This document shows, one piece after another, positions 15,392 to 22,980 of a stretch of 64,000 nucleotides of DNA. The first letter of the stretch is position 1. Each line of letters opens with the position of its first letter. The translations under genes and the position numbers were made by a program. A model generated the notes under the pieces. It was not told the DNA's origin. It did not search any database and saw nothing but the letters and a program-made list of their open reading frames with translations. The stretch lies in assembly GCF_900659615.1 (NCBI RefSeq), contig NZ_CAACUY010000019.1, forward strand, positions 1 through 64,000, written 5' to 3'. This stretch comes from Actinomadura fibrosa. GTDB lineage: Bacteria; Actinomycetota; Actinomycetes; Streptosporangiales; Streptosporangiaceae.

Positions 15392-16000
15392 ATGACCTCG
15401 GCGGACGAGACGGTACGCGCCCTCGACACGAAGGCGGCGCGCCGCCGCGACGCCCTCATCGAACGGCTCATCGAGGTCTTCCTCGACCGAGGCTTCGCCG
15501 ACCTGAGCGTGGCCGAGCTCGCCGCCCTGCTGCGCTGCTCCAAGAGCACCCTCTACACCGTCGCCGCGAGCCGCGAGCAGATCATCGCCGCGGTCGTCCG
15601 CGCGTTCTTCCGCCGCGCCACCGCCCAGGTCGAGGCGGCCCTGGAGGAGCACGCCGGCGAGGACGCCGACCCGGCCGAGCGAGTCGGCGCCTACCTGCGC
15701 GCCATCTCGGACGCGCTCGCCCCGGCCTCGCCCGCGTTCTTCGCCGACCTCGACGCGTTCGCCCCGGCCCGCGAGATCTATAAGCGCAACACCGCGTTCG
15801 CCGTCCAGCGCATGCAGGGCCTGGTGCGCGAGGCGTCCGCCGGCGCGGACGCCGCGTTCGTCGGCGCGGTCGCCGGCCAGGTCATGGAGTCGATCCACCG
15901 CGGCGAGATCAAGGAACGAACGGGCCTCGACGACTCCGCGGCCTACGCCGCCCTAGCCGCCCTGATAGTCGCAAGAATGACCACACCCCCGCGAGAATGA
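15392..16000 (+). CDS. TetR-family regulator, divergent from the acyl-CoA dehydrogenase
   Basis: A 202-residue TetR repressor. The helix-turn-helix reads DLSVAELAALLRCSKSTLYTVA and is followed by a helical effector domain. The arrangement with an acyl-CoA dehydrogenase and overlapping palindromes suggests an acyl-CoA-responsive repressor of fatty-acid or branched-chain catabolism; the ligand is inferred from context only. The start is ATG 15392. Downstream lies a repeat-rich gap and then an unrelated secreted peptidase. Confidence 0.88.
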   Translation: MTSADETVRALDTKAARRRDALIERLIEVFLDRGFADLSVAELAALLRCSKSTLYTVAASREQIIAAVVRAFFRRATAQVEAALEEHAGEDADPAERVGAYLRAISDALAPASPAFFADLDAFAPAREIYKRNTAFAVQRMQGLVREASAGADAAFVGAVAGQVMESIHRGEIKERTGLDDSAAYAALAALIVARMTTPPRE

Positions 16001-16070
16001 CCGCGCCACCCGGATGATCGCGCCACAGGGACGGTCGCGCGGCCCGTATGACCATGTCCGCGCCGGACCC

Positions 16071-16230
16071 TCTGCAACGTGAACGGACCTCTGCACCGTG
16101 AACGGGCGGTCTGCGCCACGAATGAACCCTCCGCACCGTGAACGGGCTGTCTGCGCCGTGGACGGGCTGTCTGCGCCGTGGACGGGTTGTCTGCGCCGTG
16201 GACGGGTCGTCTGTGGCACGAACGGGCCGC
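16071..16230. repeat. 20-bp minisatellite, about eight units
   Basis: Consecutive 20-base units with consensus gacgggctgtctgcgccgtg run from about 16071 to 16230, the best three at 16141-16200. Degenerate gaatgaccgcgcc-like copies continue back to ~15975. The gap 16001-16332 otherwise holds only the leader of the peptidase gene. There are no unique spacers between units. Confidence 0.9.
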
Positions 16231-16332
16231 AATCGGCCGTGCGGGAAGGGGGCGGGGTGTTGTGACGCCTGGTGCTACATGTCAGGCTTCGTGGTGCTTT
16301 GTCCCCGTCCCCTCCCACCGGAGACCGAAGTC

Positions 16333-17844
16333 ATGCGCAAAGCCGCGCTAGCATCGCTCCTCGGCCTGTCGCTCGTCGCCACCACCCTCACGGCGACCGA
16401 GGCCGCGGCGGCGCCCGCCCCGTCCAGGCTGGCCTCGCTCGTCACGCTGAAGGCCGTCCGCCACCACCAGCTCAACCTGCAGAAGGTCGCGGACGCGAAC
16501 GGCGGCAACCGGGCCGCCGGGCTCCCCGGCGGAACGATCACCGTCAAGTACATCGCGGACCAGCTCAAGCGCGCCGGGTACAGCCCCCAGATCCAGAACT
16601 TCACGTTCGACTTCTGGCAGGAGCTGTCCGACCCCGTGTTCGCCGAGACCGCGCCGACCCCGAGGACGTTCGCGCCGACCACCGACTTTGCGACCCTCCA
16701 GTACTCCGGGTCCGGCGACGTCACGGCCGCGGCGACCGCGGTCGACCCGGACGCCGCCGGCACGGGCAGCGGCTGCGAGGCCGGCGACTTCGCCGGCTTC
16801 CCGGCGGGGAACATCGCGCTGATCCGGCGCGGCGGGTGCTTCTTCTCCGTCAAGGCGGACAACGCGATCGCCGCCGGCGCGAGCGCCGTGGTGATCTACC
16901 AGGCGCCCGGCACCCCCGGCCCGGTCGCGGGCACGCTGACCAAGCCGTACGCGATCCCGGTGGTCGGGCCGACGAACGCCGTCGGCGTCGACCTCGTCCA
17001 GCAGGCCCGGAACGGCGGCGTCACCCTGCACGTCAAGACCGACACCCTCAACCAGAAGCGGCAGACGTCGAACGTCGTCGCGAACACCAAGCGCGGCCGG
17101 GCCGACAACGTCGTGGTGGTCGGCGCGCACAACGACAGCGTCACCGAGGGCCCCGGCATCAACGACGACGGCTCCGGGACCGCGACGCTGCTGGCGATCG
17201 CGCAGCAGATCGGCAAGCTCGGCGGCAAGATCCGCAACCAGGTGCGCTTCGCGTTCTGGGGCGCCGAGGAGGAGGGCCTGCTCGGCTCGCAGTACTACGT
17301 CGACAACCTCCCGCAGGCCGAGCGCGACAAGATCGCGCTGAACCTGAACTTCGACATGCTCGCGTCCCCGAACTTCGTGCGGTTCGTCTACGACGGCGAC
17401 AACAGCACCGGCGGCAGCAACGTCGAGCCGCCCGCCGGGTCCGGCGCCATCGAGAAGACCTTCAACGACTACTTCGCCGGACGCGGGCTCGCCACCGACC
17501 CGACGGCCTTCGACGGCCGGTCCGACTACAACGCCTTCATCACCGCGGGCATCCCGGCCGGCGGCATCTTCACCGGCGCCGAGGGGATCAAGACGCCCGC
17601 GCAGGCCGCCGTCTACGGCGGCACCGCCGGGCAGCCGTACGACCCCTGCTACCACCAGGCGTGCGACCGGTACGACAACGTGAACCTCAAGGGCTTCGAC
17701 CAGATGATCGACGCCACGGCCGCCGTCACCGAGCTGTTCGCCCACAGCACGCTCACCGTCAACGGCAACGAGTTCGCGAAGAAGCGTCCACAGGCCGCCA
17801 GGACCTCCGCCGCGCCGCGGACCGGCCCGTCCGCGACCAAGTAG
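16333..17844 (+). CDS. Secreted zinc aminopeptidase, M28 family with PA domain
   Basis: A 503-residue exported peptidase releasing N-terminal residues. The signal peptide (RKAALASLLGLSLVATTLTA) is followed by a PA insert (AGFPAGNIALIRRGGCFFSVKA). The M28 metal ligands are H266 (GAHNDSV), D278 (GINDDGSG), E312/E313 (WGAEEEG), D341 (NFDML) and H441 (CYHQACD), as in the Streptomyces griseus aminopeptidase type. A short basic tail ends the protein. GGAG precedes ATG 16333; upstream in-frame codons run through the minisatellite and are excluded. It stands as a single-gene unit with a terminator. Confidence 0.95.
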   Translation: MRKAALASLLGLSLVATTLTATEAAAAPAPSRLASLVTLKAVRHHQLNLQKVADANGGNRAAGLPGGTITVKYIADQLKRAGYSPQIQNFTFDFWQELSDPVFAETAPTPRTFAPTTDFATLQYSGSGDVTAAATAVDPDAAGTGSGCEAGDFAGFPAGNIALIRRGGCFFSVKADNAIAAGASAVVIYQAPGTPGPVAGTLTKPYAIPVVGPTNAVGVDLVQQARNGGVTLHVKTDTLNQKRQTSNVVANTKRGRADNVVVVGAHNDSVTEGPGINDDGSGTATLLAIAQQIGKLGGKIRNQVRFAFWGAEEEGLLGSQYYVDNLPQAERDKIALNLNFDMLASPNFVRFVYDGDNSTGGSNVEPPAGSGAIEKTFNDYFAGRGLATDPTAFDGRSDYNAFITAGIPAGGIFTGAEGIKTPAQAAVYGGTAGQPYDPCYHQACDRYDNVNLKGFDQMIDATAAVTELFAHSTLTVNGNEFAKKRPQAARTSAAPRTGPSATK

Positions 17845-17861
17845 ACGAACCGTCCAGCCGT

Positions 17862-17896
17862 GTGAGGGACGCGTCCGCTCCGGGCGCGTCCCTCAC
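17862..17896 (+). terminator. Terminator of the M28 peptidase gene
   Basis: GTGAGGGACGCG (17862-17873) pairs perfectly with CGCGTCCCTCAC (17885-17896) around an 11-base loop, followed by CCTTCTC. It lies 18 bases after the stop. Confidence 0.75.
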
Positions 17897-17998
17897 CCTT
17901 CTCCTGGCTCACGGCGCCAGCGGCCCGCCTCTGGTTCCGATCTTCCGGGATGCCGCCGACCGTCCCCTACGCTCGGACGTCCCCGCCGCCTGTCCATC

Positions 17999-18961
17999 TC
18001 ACGGAACCAGCACGATCCGGCCGAACACCGTGCCCGCGTCCATCTCGCGATGGGCCTGCGCCGCTTGATCGAGCGGCAGCACCTCGTGGACGACCGTACG
18101 CAGAGTCCCCTGGGCGGCATCGGCGAACTGGGACGATCGCACGGCCTGCCTCTCGGGACCGGGCACGGTGTCAGAGCTGAACGTGGCGAACGACAGCGAT
18201 CTACGGAAGGCGTCCATCAGCCGCATCCCGAAGTCCGCCGGCGGCTGACCGCCGACCACGCCGACGGACACATATCGTCCGTTGGCGTTCAGCTTGTCCA
18301 GAAAGAGAGGAAGCTGAGGACCGCCCACCACGTCGATCACCACGTCGAACCCTCGTGGCGCATCTGGGCCGCCCTCCCCGGAGCGGTCGAGAACCTCGGT
18401 CGCGCCCAAGCCCCGCAGGCGGGCGCCCCGCTCCGCCGACGAAGCGGTGACCACCACCGCGCCCGCGCCACCCCTGGCCGCGAGCTGGAGCGCCGTGATC
18501 CCGATGCTGCCCGCCGCACCGCGCACGAGCACCGTCTCGCCCGCTGCGAACCGGGCACGTTCCAGGGCGAAGTGGGCGACCACCCCGGACCCGCCGAGCG
18601 CCACCGCATCGGCGCTGAACAGACCAGCAGGCATCGGAAGGACGTCCTCGACCGCGGCGACGGCCTGCTCGGCATATCCACCGGACAGGCCGGTGAACGC
18701 CCACACCCGTCGCCCGATCCACGAGTCGTCCACGCCCTCTCCCACCGCTGTGACGCTGCCCGCGACCTCACTGCCGAGAAGATGTCCTTCCCGGAAGCCG
18801 TAGGCGGCGAGTGTCCCCCGGCGGATCACCGCGTCCACACCGCCCACCCCGATCGCCTCCGTGGCGATCCGCACCTGCCCCGGCGCGGGAACGGGCACGG
18901 GCACATCGACGACCGCCAGGCCGTCCGGACTCCCGAACTTCTCGATCACGACGGCTTTCAT
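17999..18961 (-). CDS. NADPH:quinone reductase-like medium-chain dehydrogenase
   Basis: A 320-residue MDR-family oxidoreductase. It has a GroES-like half (GVGGVDAVIRRG, GSEVAGSVTAVGEGV) and the NAD(P) Rossmann motif VRGAAGSIGITALQLA. The zinc-ligand cysteines of true alcohol dehydrogenases are absent, so this is the quinone-oxidoreductase type, probably reducing quinones or enones. The true start is ATG 18961 (MKAVVIEKFG); an in-frame extension to 19090 is leader. It is divergent from a TetR gene with a perfect palindrome between them, which points to induction by an electrophile or quinone. Confidence 0.92.
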   Translation of the reverse strand: MKAVVIEKFGSPDGLAVVDVPVPVPAPGQVRIATEAIGVGGVDAVIRRGTLAAYGFREGHLLGSEVAGSVTAVGEGVDDSWIGRRVWAFTGLSGGYAEQAVAAVEDVLPMPAGLFSADAVALGGSGVVAHFALERARFAAGETVLVRGAAGSIGITALQLAARGGAGAVVVTASSAERGARLRGLGATEVLDRSGEGGPDAPRGFDVVIDVVGGPQLPLFLDKLNANGRYVSVGVVGGQPPADFGMRLMDAFRRSLSFATFSSDTVPGPERQAVRSSQFADAAQGTLRTVVHEVLPLDQAAQAHREMDAGTVFGRIVLVP

Positions 18962-19079
18962 CCTGGCCCCCCCAGTCAGCGAATGGACGTTAGCGGCGCG
19001 GACGTAGGCGGCGACCCGCGTCCCCCCCGCATCGCTGGTGACGTGCCGAAACGAGACGGCGCCACCGCCATCGGACCGT

Positions 19080-19099
19080 AACGGACGCACCCGTCCGTT
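19080..19099. promoter_or_regulatory. TetR operator
   Basis: AACGGACG-CACC-CGTCCGTT is a perfect 8-bp inverted repeat with a 4-bp centre, 18 bases before the TetR start and in the divergent gap with the quinone reductase gene. Confidence 0.65.
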
Positions 19100-19117
19100 T
19101 GGCTAATGTGAGAAACG

Positions 19118-19759
19118 ATGACCAGCCATTTGCCTCACATCCGCTCCGACGCCCGCGACAACCGGGCCCGCATCCTGGACGCCGCCCGCACGGTCTTCGG
19201 CGAACAGGGCTTGAACGCGCCCATGCGAGAGGTCGCCCGCCGTGCGAACGTCGGTCCCGCGACTCTCTACCGGCACTTCCCGACCAAGCAGGCCCTCATC
19301 GGAGAGACCTTCGCGGAGCAGAGGCGAGCCTGCCAAGCCGCCGTCCGCGAAGCCCTCGCGAACCCCGCTCCATGGCACGGGTTCCAGGAACTGATCGAGC
19401 GGATCTGCGAACTCCACGCCCATAGTCGAGGCTTTGCCGACGCCTTCATGACGGCCTACCCCGAGACCATGGATTTCGCCGCCGACCGGGAGCGAACGCT
19501 ACGCGCGGTCACCGAACTGGCCCGCCGCGCCAAGGAGACCGGCCAACTGCGCCGAGGCTTCGTCATCGACGACCTGATCCTGATGCTCATGGCCCACCGA
19601 GGCGTCCAAGACGCACCGCAACCCGCCCGCCTAACGGCCTCCCGCCGTTTCGCCGCCTACATCATCGAAGCCTTCCGCGCCGTCCCGGATTCGGATTCCC
19701 CCGTCCCACTACCCCCGCCCCCAAACCTCGAACTCGCCCTCCCATCCACCGCCCACTGA
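19118..19759 (+). CDS. TetR-family regulator, divergent from the quinone reductase
   Basis: A 213-residue repressor. The DNA-binding part is APMREVARRANVGPATLYRHFPTKQALI; the effector domain includes FAEQRRACQAAVREAL and ends in a Pro-rich tail (PVPLPPPPNLELALP). It most likely represses itself and the divergent quinone reductase through the palindrome just upstream. The start is ATG 19118, with no obvious ribosome site. Confidence 0.88.
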   Translation: MTSHLPHIRSDARDNRARILDAARTVFGEQGLNAPMREVARRANVGPATLYRHFPTKQALIGETFAEQRRACQAAVREALANPAPWHGFQELIERICELHAHSRGFADAFMTAYPETMDFAADRERTLRAVTELARRAKETGQLRRGFVIDDLILMLMAHRGVQDAPQPARLTASRRFAAYIIEAFRAVPDSDSPVPLPPPPNLELALPSTAH

Positions 19760-19864
19760 CCGCCAGCCGGCGCACTGAGCCGCGGACGCTACGGGTGGGA
19801 ATCCAGCTTCGCCGCAACCGATCTGGTCTAGATGGGGTTCTCACGATGTTGCCTGGTGAGAGAA

Positions 19865-20395
19865 ATGGTGATGGTTGTGAGTGCTTCGGCGAGAGGCGAG
19901 CAGGACGCGACGCTTGCGGATCGGCGTCCGCGTGATGCGTGGTCCGCGATGGAGCGGTTCTACGCGGCGGAGGCGGCGTACGTGGCTGCGGGCGGATACG
20001 GCAAGGCGAGCTACGACCAGGTCGCCGCGTATCTGGATCCGGAGGTGGTGCTGCATCAGGCTCCCGGACTGCCGTTCACGGGAATCGGGAAGTGGCAGGG
20101 ACAGGACGGCATGGAGCGGTTCCTGGCCGTCTTCAGTGAGGTCTGGGAGTCGATGGAATTCCTGGATCAGGAGCACTGGGGGGAGGGAGACACCGTGGTC
20201 GTCCACAATTGGGTCCGGTTCCGTGCCCGCGCCACCGGCCGGGAGATCGAGACTCTGATCGTGCAGGTGATCACGGTCAGAGACGGGCGCATGCTCGAAT
20301 GCCGTCCCTTCTACTGGGACCCCGCCGCCATCGCCGCAGCCTGCGGTTCTCATCTGGATGCGGGTGTGGTCAGCCCGGACGCTGATTCGAGTTGA
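19865..20395 (+). CDS. SnoaL-like (NTF2-fold) protein
   Basis: A small cone-shaped NTF2-fold protein of ~176 residues. Typical segments are AMERFYAAEAAYVAAG at the start, DPEVVLHQAPGLPFTGIGKW, GMERFLAVFSEVW and a final ITVRDGRMLECRPFYWD. Members are polyketide cyclases, isomerases or hydrolases, or serve as binding domains; the substrate cannot be told. The start is probably ATG 19865 after GGTGAGAGA; ATG 19832 is an alternative. It begins a run with a VOC protein (33 bases on) and a TipA-type regulator. Confidence 0.8.
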   Translation: MVMVVSASARGEQDATLADRRPRDAWSAMERFYAAEAAYVAAGGYGKASYDQVAAYLDPEVVLHQAPGLPFTGIGKWQGQDGMERFLAVFSEVWESMEFLDQEHWGEGDTVVVHNWVRFRARATGREIETLIVQVITVRDGRMLECRPFYWDPAAIAAACGSHLDAGVVSPDADSS

Positions 20396-20428
20396 CCCTG
20401 ACGTTGCGTGAGGCTCCACGCTGACCGC

Positions 20429-20977
20429 ATGACCGACTACTACGACGCGTTCGAGATCAGCCCGGTCCCGCCGCCCGGGCCCGATGTGACGCCGCCTGAG
20501 ATCTACCGGGGCATCTACGGGATGCCGATGTTCGTCACCGTTCCGACGTCGGACCTGGCCGCGTCCGTCGATTTCTGGACGCGCGGGCTCGGCTTCATCG
20601 ATCTGTTCTCGGTTCCCGGGCAGGTCACGCACCTTCGACGGTGGGCATTCCAGGACGTTCTGCTCGTCCCGGCCGGCGCCCCGTCAGCCCCTCCGGCGGT
20701 GAGCGTCAGCTTCTCCTGCGTGCTGAGCCAGATCGAAGAGATCGCGGAGGCGTGCTCTGCATTGGTTCCCGGATGCACGGAAGGGTCGCGGCAGACACCC
20801 TGGAACAGCGTGGAACTGGAAGTCATCACGCCGGAGAACGCGCGCGTGATCATGACCGCGGCCCGTCCCCTCGATCTCGACAGCCCCGAGGCGCGCTACC
20901 TGGAAGAATCCGGCTTCACCCTCCCTAAGGGGGAAGATCGCGCAGGTCAGGCGGCCGTGCCAGACTCGACGGCGTGA
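20429..20977 (+). CDS. VOC-superfamily (glyoxalase/bleomycin-resistance-like) protein
   Basis: A protein of ~182 residues with a single VOC module: MFVTVPTSDLAASVDFWTRGLGFIDLF, VLLVPAGAPS and ELEVITPENARVIM. VOC proteins act as dioxygenases, lyases or drug-sequestering proteins. Its 3' end overlaps the next gene, a TipA-type drug-sensing regulator, by GTGA, which fits a drug-binding or detoxifying role. The start is probably ATG 20429; GTG 20408 is possible. Confidence 0.8.
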   Translation: MTDYYDAFEISPVPPPGPDVTPPEIYRGIYGMPMFVTVPTSDLAASVDFWTRGLGFIDLFSVPGQVTHLRRWAFQDVLLVPAGAPSAPPAVSVSFSCVLSQIEEIAEACSALVPGCTEGSRQTPWNSVELEVITPENARVIMTAARPLDLDSPEARYLEESGFTLPKGEDRAGQAAVPDSTA

Positions 20978-21792
20978 TCGATGCCGCTATGGACGATGCC
21001 GTGGGCCCCGACGGGCTGACCGTCGGGGCCGCGGCATCGCACGTGGGAGTCACCGTCCGCACCCTCCACCATTGGGACGCGATCGGGCTCGTCCACCCGT
21101 CCGGACGCACCGCCGGTGGTTACCGGCTCTACTCGGCGGCCGACGTCGCACGCATCCACCGGGTGCTCATCTACCGCGAGCTCGGCCTGTCCCTGGACGA
21201 CATCGGCGACCTTCTCGATGCTCCGGCGGTCGACGTGACCGTGCCGCTGAGGCAGCAGCGCGCCCAGCTCCTCGACCGCATCTCCCGTCTGCGGGCGATG
21301 GTCGATGCGGTCGATCGCATGATCGAAGTTGCGAGCACCGGGATCCTGCTGTCCGCGGAGGAACAGGTCGCGATCTTCGGGAAGCGTTGGGAGCCGTCCT
21401 GGACCGCCGGGGCACGTGACCGATGGGGCGACACGGCCCAATGGGCGCAGTACGCCGAGCGCGCCGCGGGCAGGACGTCCGAGGACTGGCAGCGGATCGC
21501 CGACGGCGTCACAACGCTCGAAGACGACCTGGCAGCCGCGAAGCGCGCCGGAATCATGCCGGGCAGCGCCGAAGCCAACGCTCTCGCGGAACGACACAGG
21601 ACCTCCATTGACGCGTATTTCGACTGCACGCACTCGATGCACGTCTGCCTGGGGAAGCGGTATGCCGCCGATCCCGTTTTCACGGCCTACTACGAGGCGA
21701 TCGAGCCAGGCTTGACCGTTTGGCTTCGTGAGATCATCGAGGCTAATGCCCGCGACCGAGGCGTCGACCCGGATTCAGCCACCTGGACGTGA
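20974..21792 (+). CDS. MerR-family regulator with TipAS drug-binding domain
   Basis: A 272-residue regulator. The N-terminal MerR helix-turn-helix (GAAASHVGVTVRTLHHWDAIGLV, then GYRLYSAADVARI) and a coiled linker are followed by a TipAS-like domain (AEEQVAIFGKRWEP, AERHRTSIDAYFDCTHSMHVCLGKRY, DPVFTAYYEAIEPG). TipA proteins bind thiopeptide and other antibiotics and then activate transcription. The Cys of YFDC is where TipAS carries the residue that reacts with thiostrepton. GTG 20974 overlaps the VOC stop, so the two are translationally coupled. Confidence 0.9.
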   Translation: MIDAAMDDAVGPDGLTVGAAASHVGVTVRTLHHWDAIGLVHPSGRTAGGYRLYSAADVARIHRVLIYRELGLSLDDIGDLLDAPAVDVTVPLRQQRAQLLDRISRLRAMVDAVDRMIEVASTGILLSAEEQVAIFGKRWEPSWTAGARDRWGDTAQWAQYAERAAGRTSEDWQRIADGVTTLEDDLAAAKRAGIMPGSAEANALAERHRTSIDAYFDCTHSMHVCLGKRYAADPVFTAYYEAIEPGLTVWLREIIEANARDRGVDPDSATWT

Positions 21793-21815
21793 CGTACCCG
21801 CGTCCCCGCCTACTG

Positions 21816-22241
21816 TCATTGGGACTGCTGACGCGTCACCCAGGCTTCGGTGGGGAAGTCGAACTCCGCCTGCACCAGGAACTTGTTGACCTTTGCCCCA
21901 GAGCAGGACGGCCAGTAGCCGAAGGTCAGCTTGCTACCGCCGAACAGCATCCACCAGGCATCGAAGCCGGCCTTCTCCAGCCTGGCGGTGATCGTGTCCT
22001 TCCGCACGCCCGTCAACTCATAGGTGGCTTGGTTGCCCTGCTGAATGGCGATGGTGAACTTCTTTCCTTGCATGGTGCCGACGTAGGTTCCCAGCCATTG
22101 AGAGTACTCCGACGCGCACTCCGCCGCCTGAACGGGAGTGGAACTCGCCGAGATCGCAGTAGCGGGGTGAATTGCCGACGGCGCCGCAACAGCGGCGAGG
22201 ACGGTGGCCAGGGCGAGCACGACGCGCTGAACTTGAGGCAT
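21816..22241 (-). CDS. Small secreted protein, family not recognised
   Basis: A 141-residue exported protein with signal peptide RVVLALATVLAAVAAPSAIHPATA. The mature part has two cysteines (AECASEYSQW and WPSCSGAKVN), a repeat-free beta-rich pattern (YVGTMQGKKFTIAIQQGNQA) and several Trp. AGGA precedes ATG 22241. It is convergent with the TipA gene. The codon third positions are less extreme than in neighbours, as in the whole 21.8-25.5 kb stretch. Confidence 0.75.
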   Translation of the reverse strand: MPQVQRVVLALATVLAAVAAPSAIHPATAISASSTPVQAAECASEYSQWLGTYVGTMQGKKFTIAIQQGNQATYELTGVRKDTITARLEKAGFDAWWMLFGGSKLTFGYWPSCSGAKVNKFLVQAEFDFPTEAWVTRQQSQ

Positions 22242-22980
22242 GGCAGGATCCTTTGCATGTCGGAGGACGGTAGTGAACCGTCCTCAGGTCAGGCGCGGTG
22301 TGTGCCCACATCATCACTGTAAGTTATCTTTCGCAACTCTCTGTGGCGACAGGTTCGTCTGTCGGGTACCTCGCGCTGCGGCATTCGGTCTCCCGGCGCG
22401 ATCACTTGCCCTTTGGTGGTCGAGTGACCTGGAAGCAGGTGCTGAGCTCGTCCTTCTGAAGTTGATCCTCGTGGATGCCGCGCGTAATCGGGAATAGTGG
22501 GTGTTGTCGCACATGATGGGTTGTGGCTGTTTTGTTGCGGTGCCGCCGTGGCGTGAGGGTGCATCGTGACACGGTGACGGACTGGTTTCTCGCCGCTCGT
22601 CACTGTCGCTCCGTGGTCGGCCGATGTCTCTTTTCTCGCTTTTGTGTGGTTGCGGTGAGTGGACGGTTGGGCCGACCCCTTTCCGTCGTGCGAGAGGGTC
22701 CCGCCCTCGCGATGATTGCTGGCACGTTGGTTGCTGTCGTCGGTTTCTGGTCAGTGTTCGGCTAACGGTGTCGCGCAACCCGCGCCAGTTCTCCTCGCGG
22801 TCGCCGTCCGTGCCGTGCCGCGGTTGCTGCGATCGCCTGGCGCCAGTAAGGGCGCTCTGTTGGTAGGTAGGAGAATCGCGAGCGCGGGGGCCCGGAAGAA
22901 GGTCGGATTGGATTGCTGGATATCGCTGCAAGCGATCACGGTCTGCGATATTCTGGTTACAGGCGTTGAGGGGAGGGAAG
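22242..22980. other. 739-bp intergenic region, no gene seen
   Basis: This stretch is less GC-rich than the rest. Short frames in it lack G/C third-position bias and family features. Near its right end ATCGCT-GCA-AGCGAT (22922-22936) is a perfect palindrome, with a possible -10 box TATTCT at 22949-22954, 26 bases before the HNH gene, which has GGGAGGGAAG directly ahead of its ATG. These look like the promoter and operator of that gene. Confidence 0.5.

Noticed and set aside
16071-16230. Regular 20-bp repeats considered as a CRISPR array
   Set aside because: Units are contiguous with no unique spacers and no cas genes are nearby; it is a minisatellite.
16138-16332. In-frame N-terminal extension of the M28 peptidase starting in the minisatellite
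   Set aside because: It would put ~65 Arg/Cys-rich residues before a normal signal peptide, while ATG 16333 has its own ribosome site.
22523-22765. Small plus-strand frame of 80 codons in the 739-bp gap
   Set aside because: No ribosome site, no third-position bias and no recognisable motif; overlapping frames of similar length exist on both strands.
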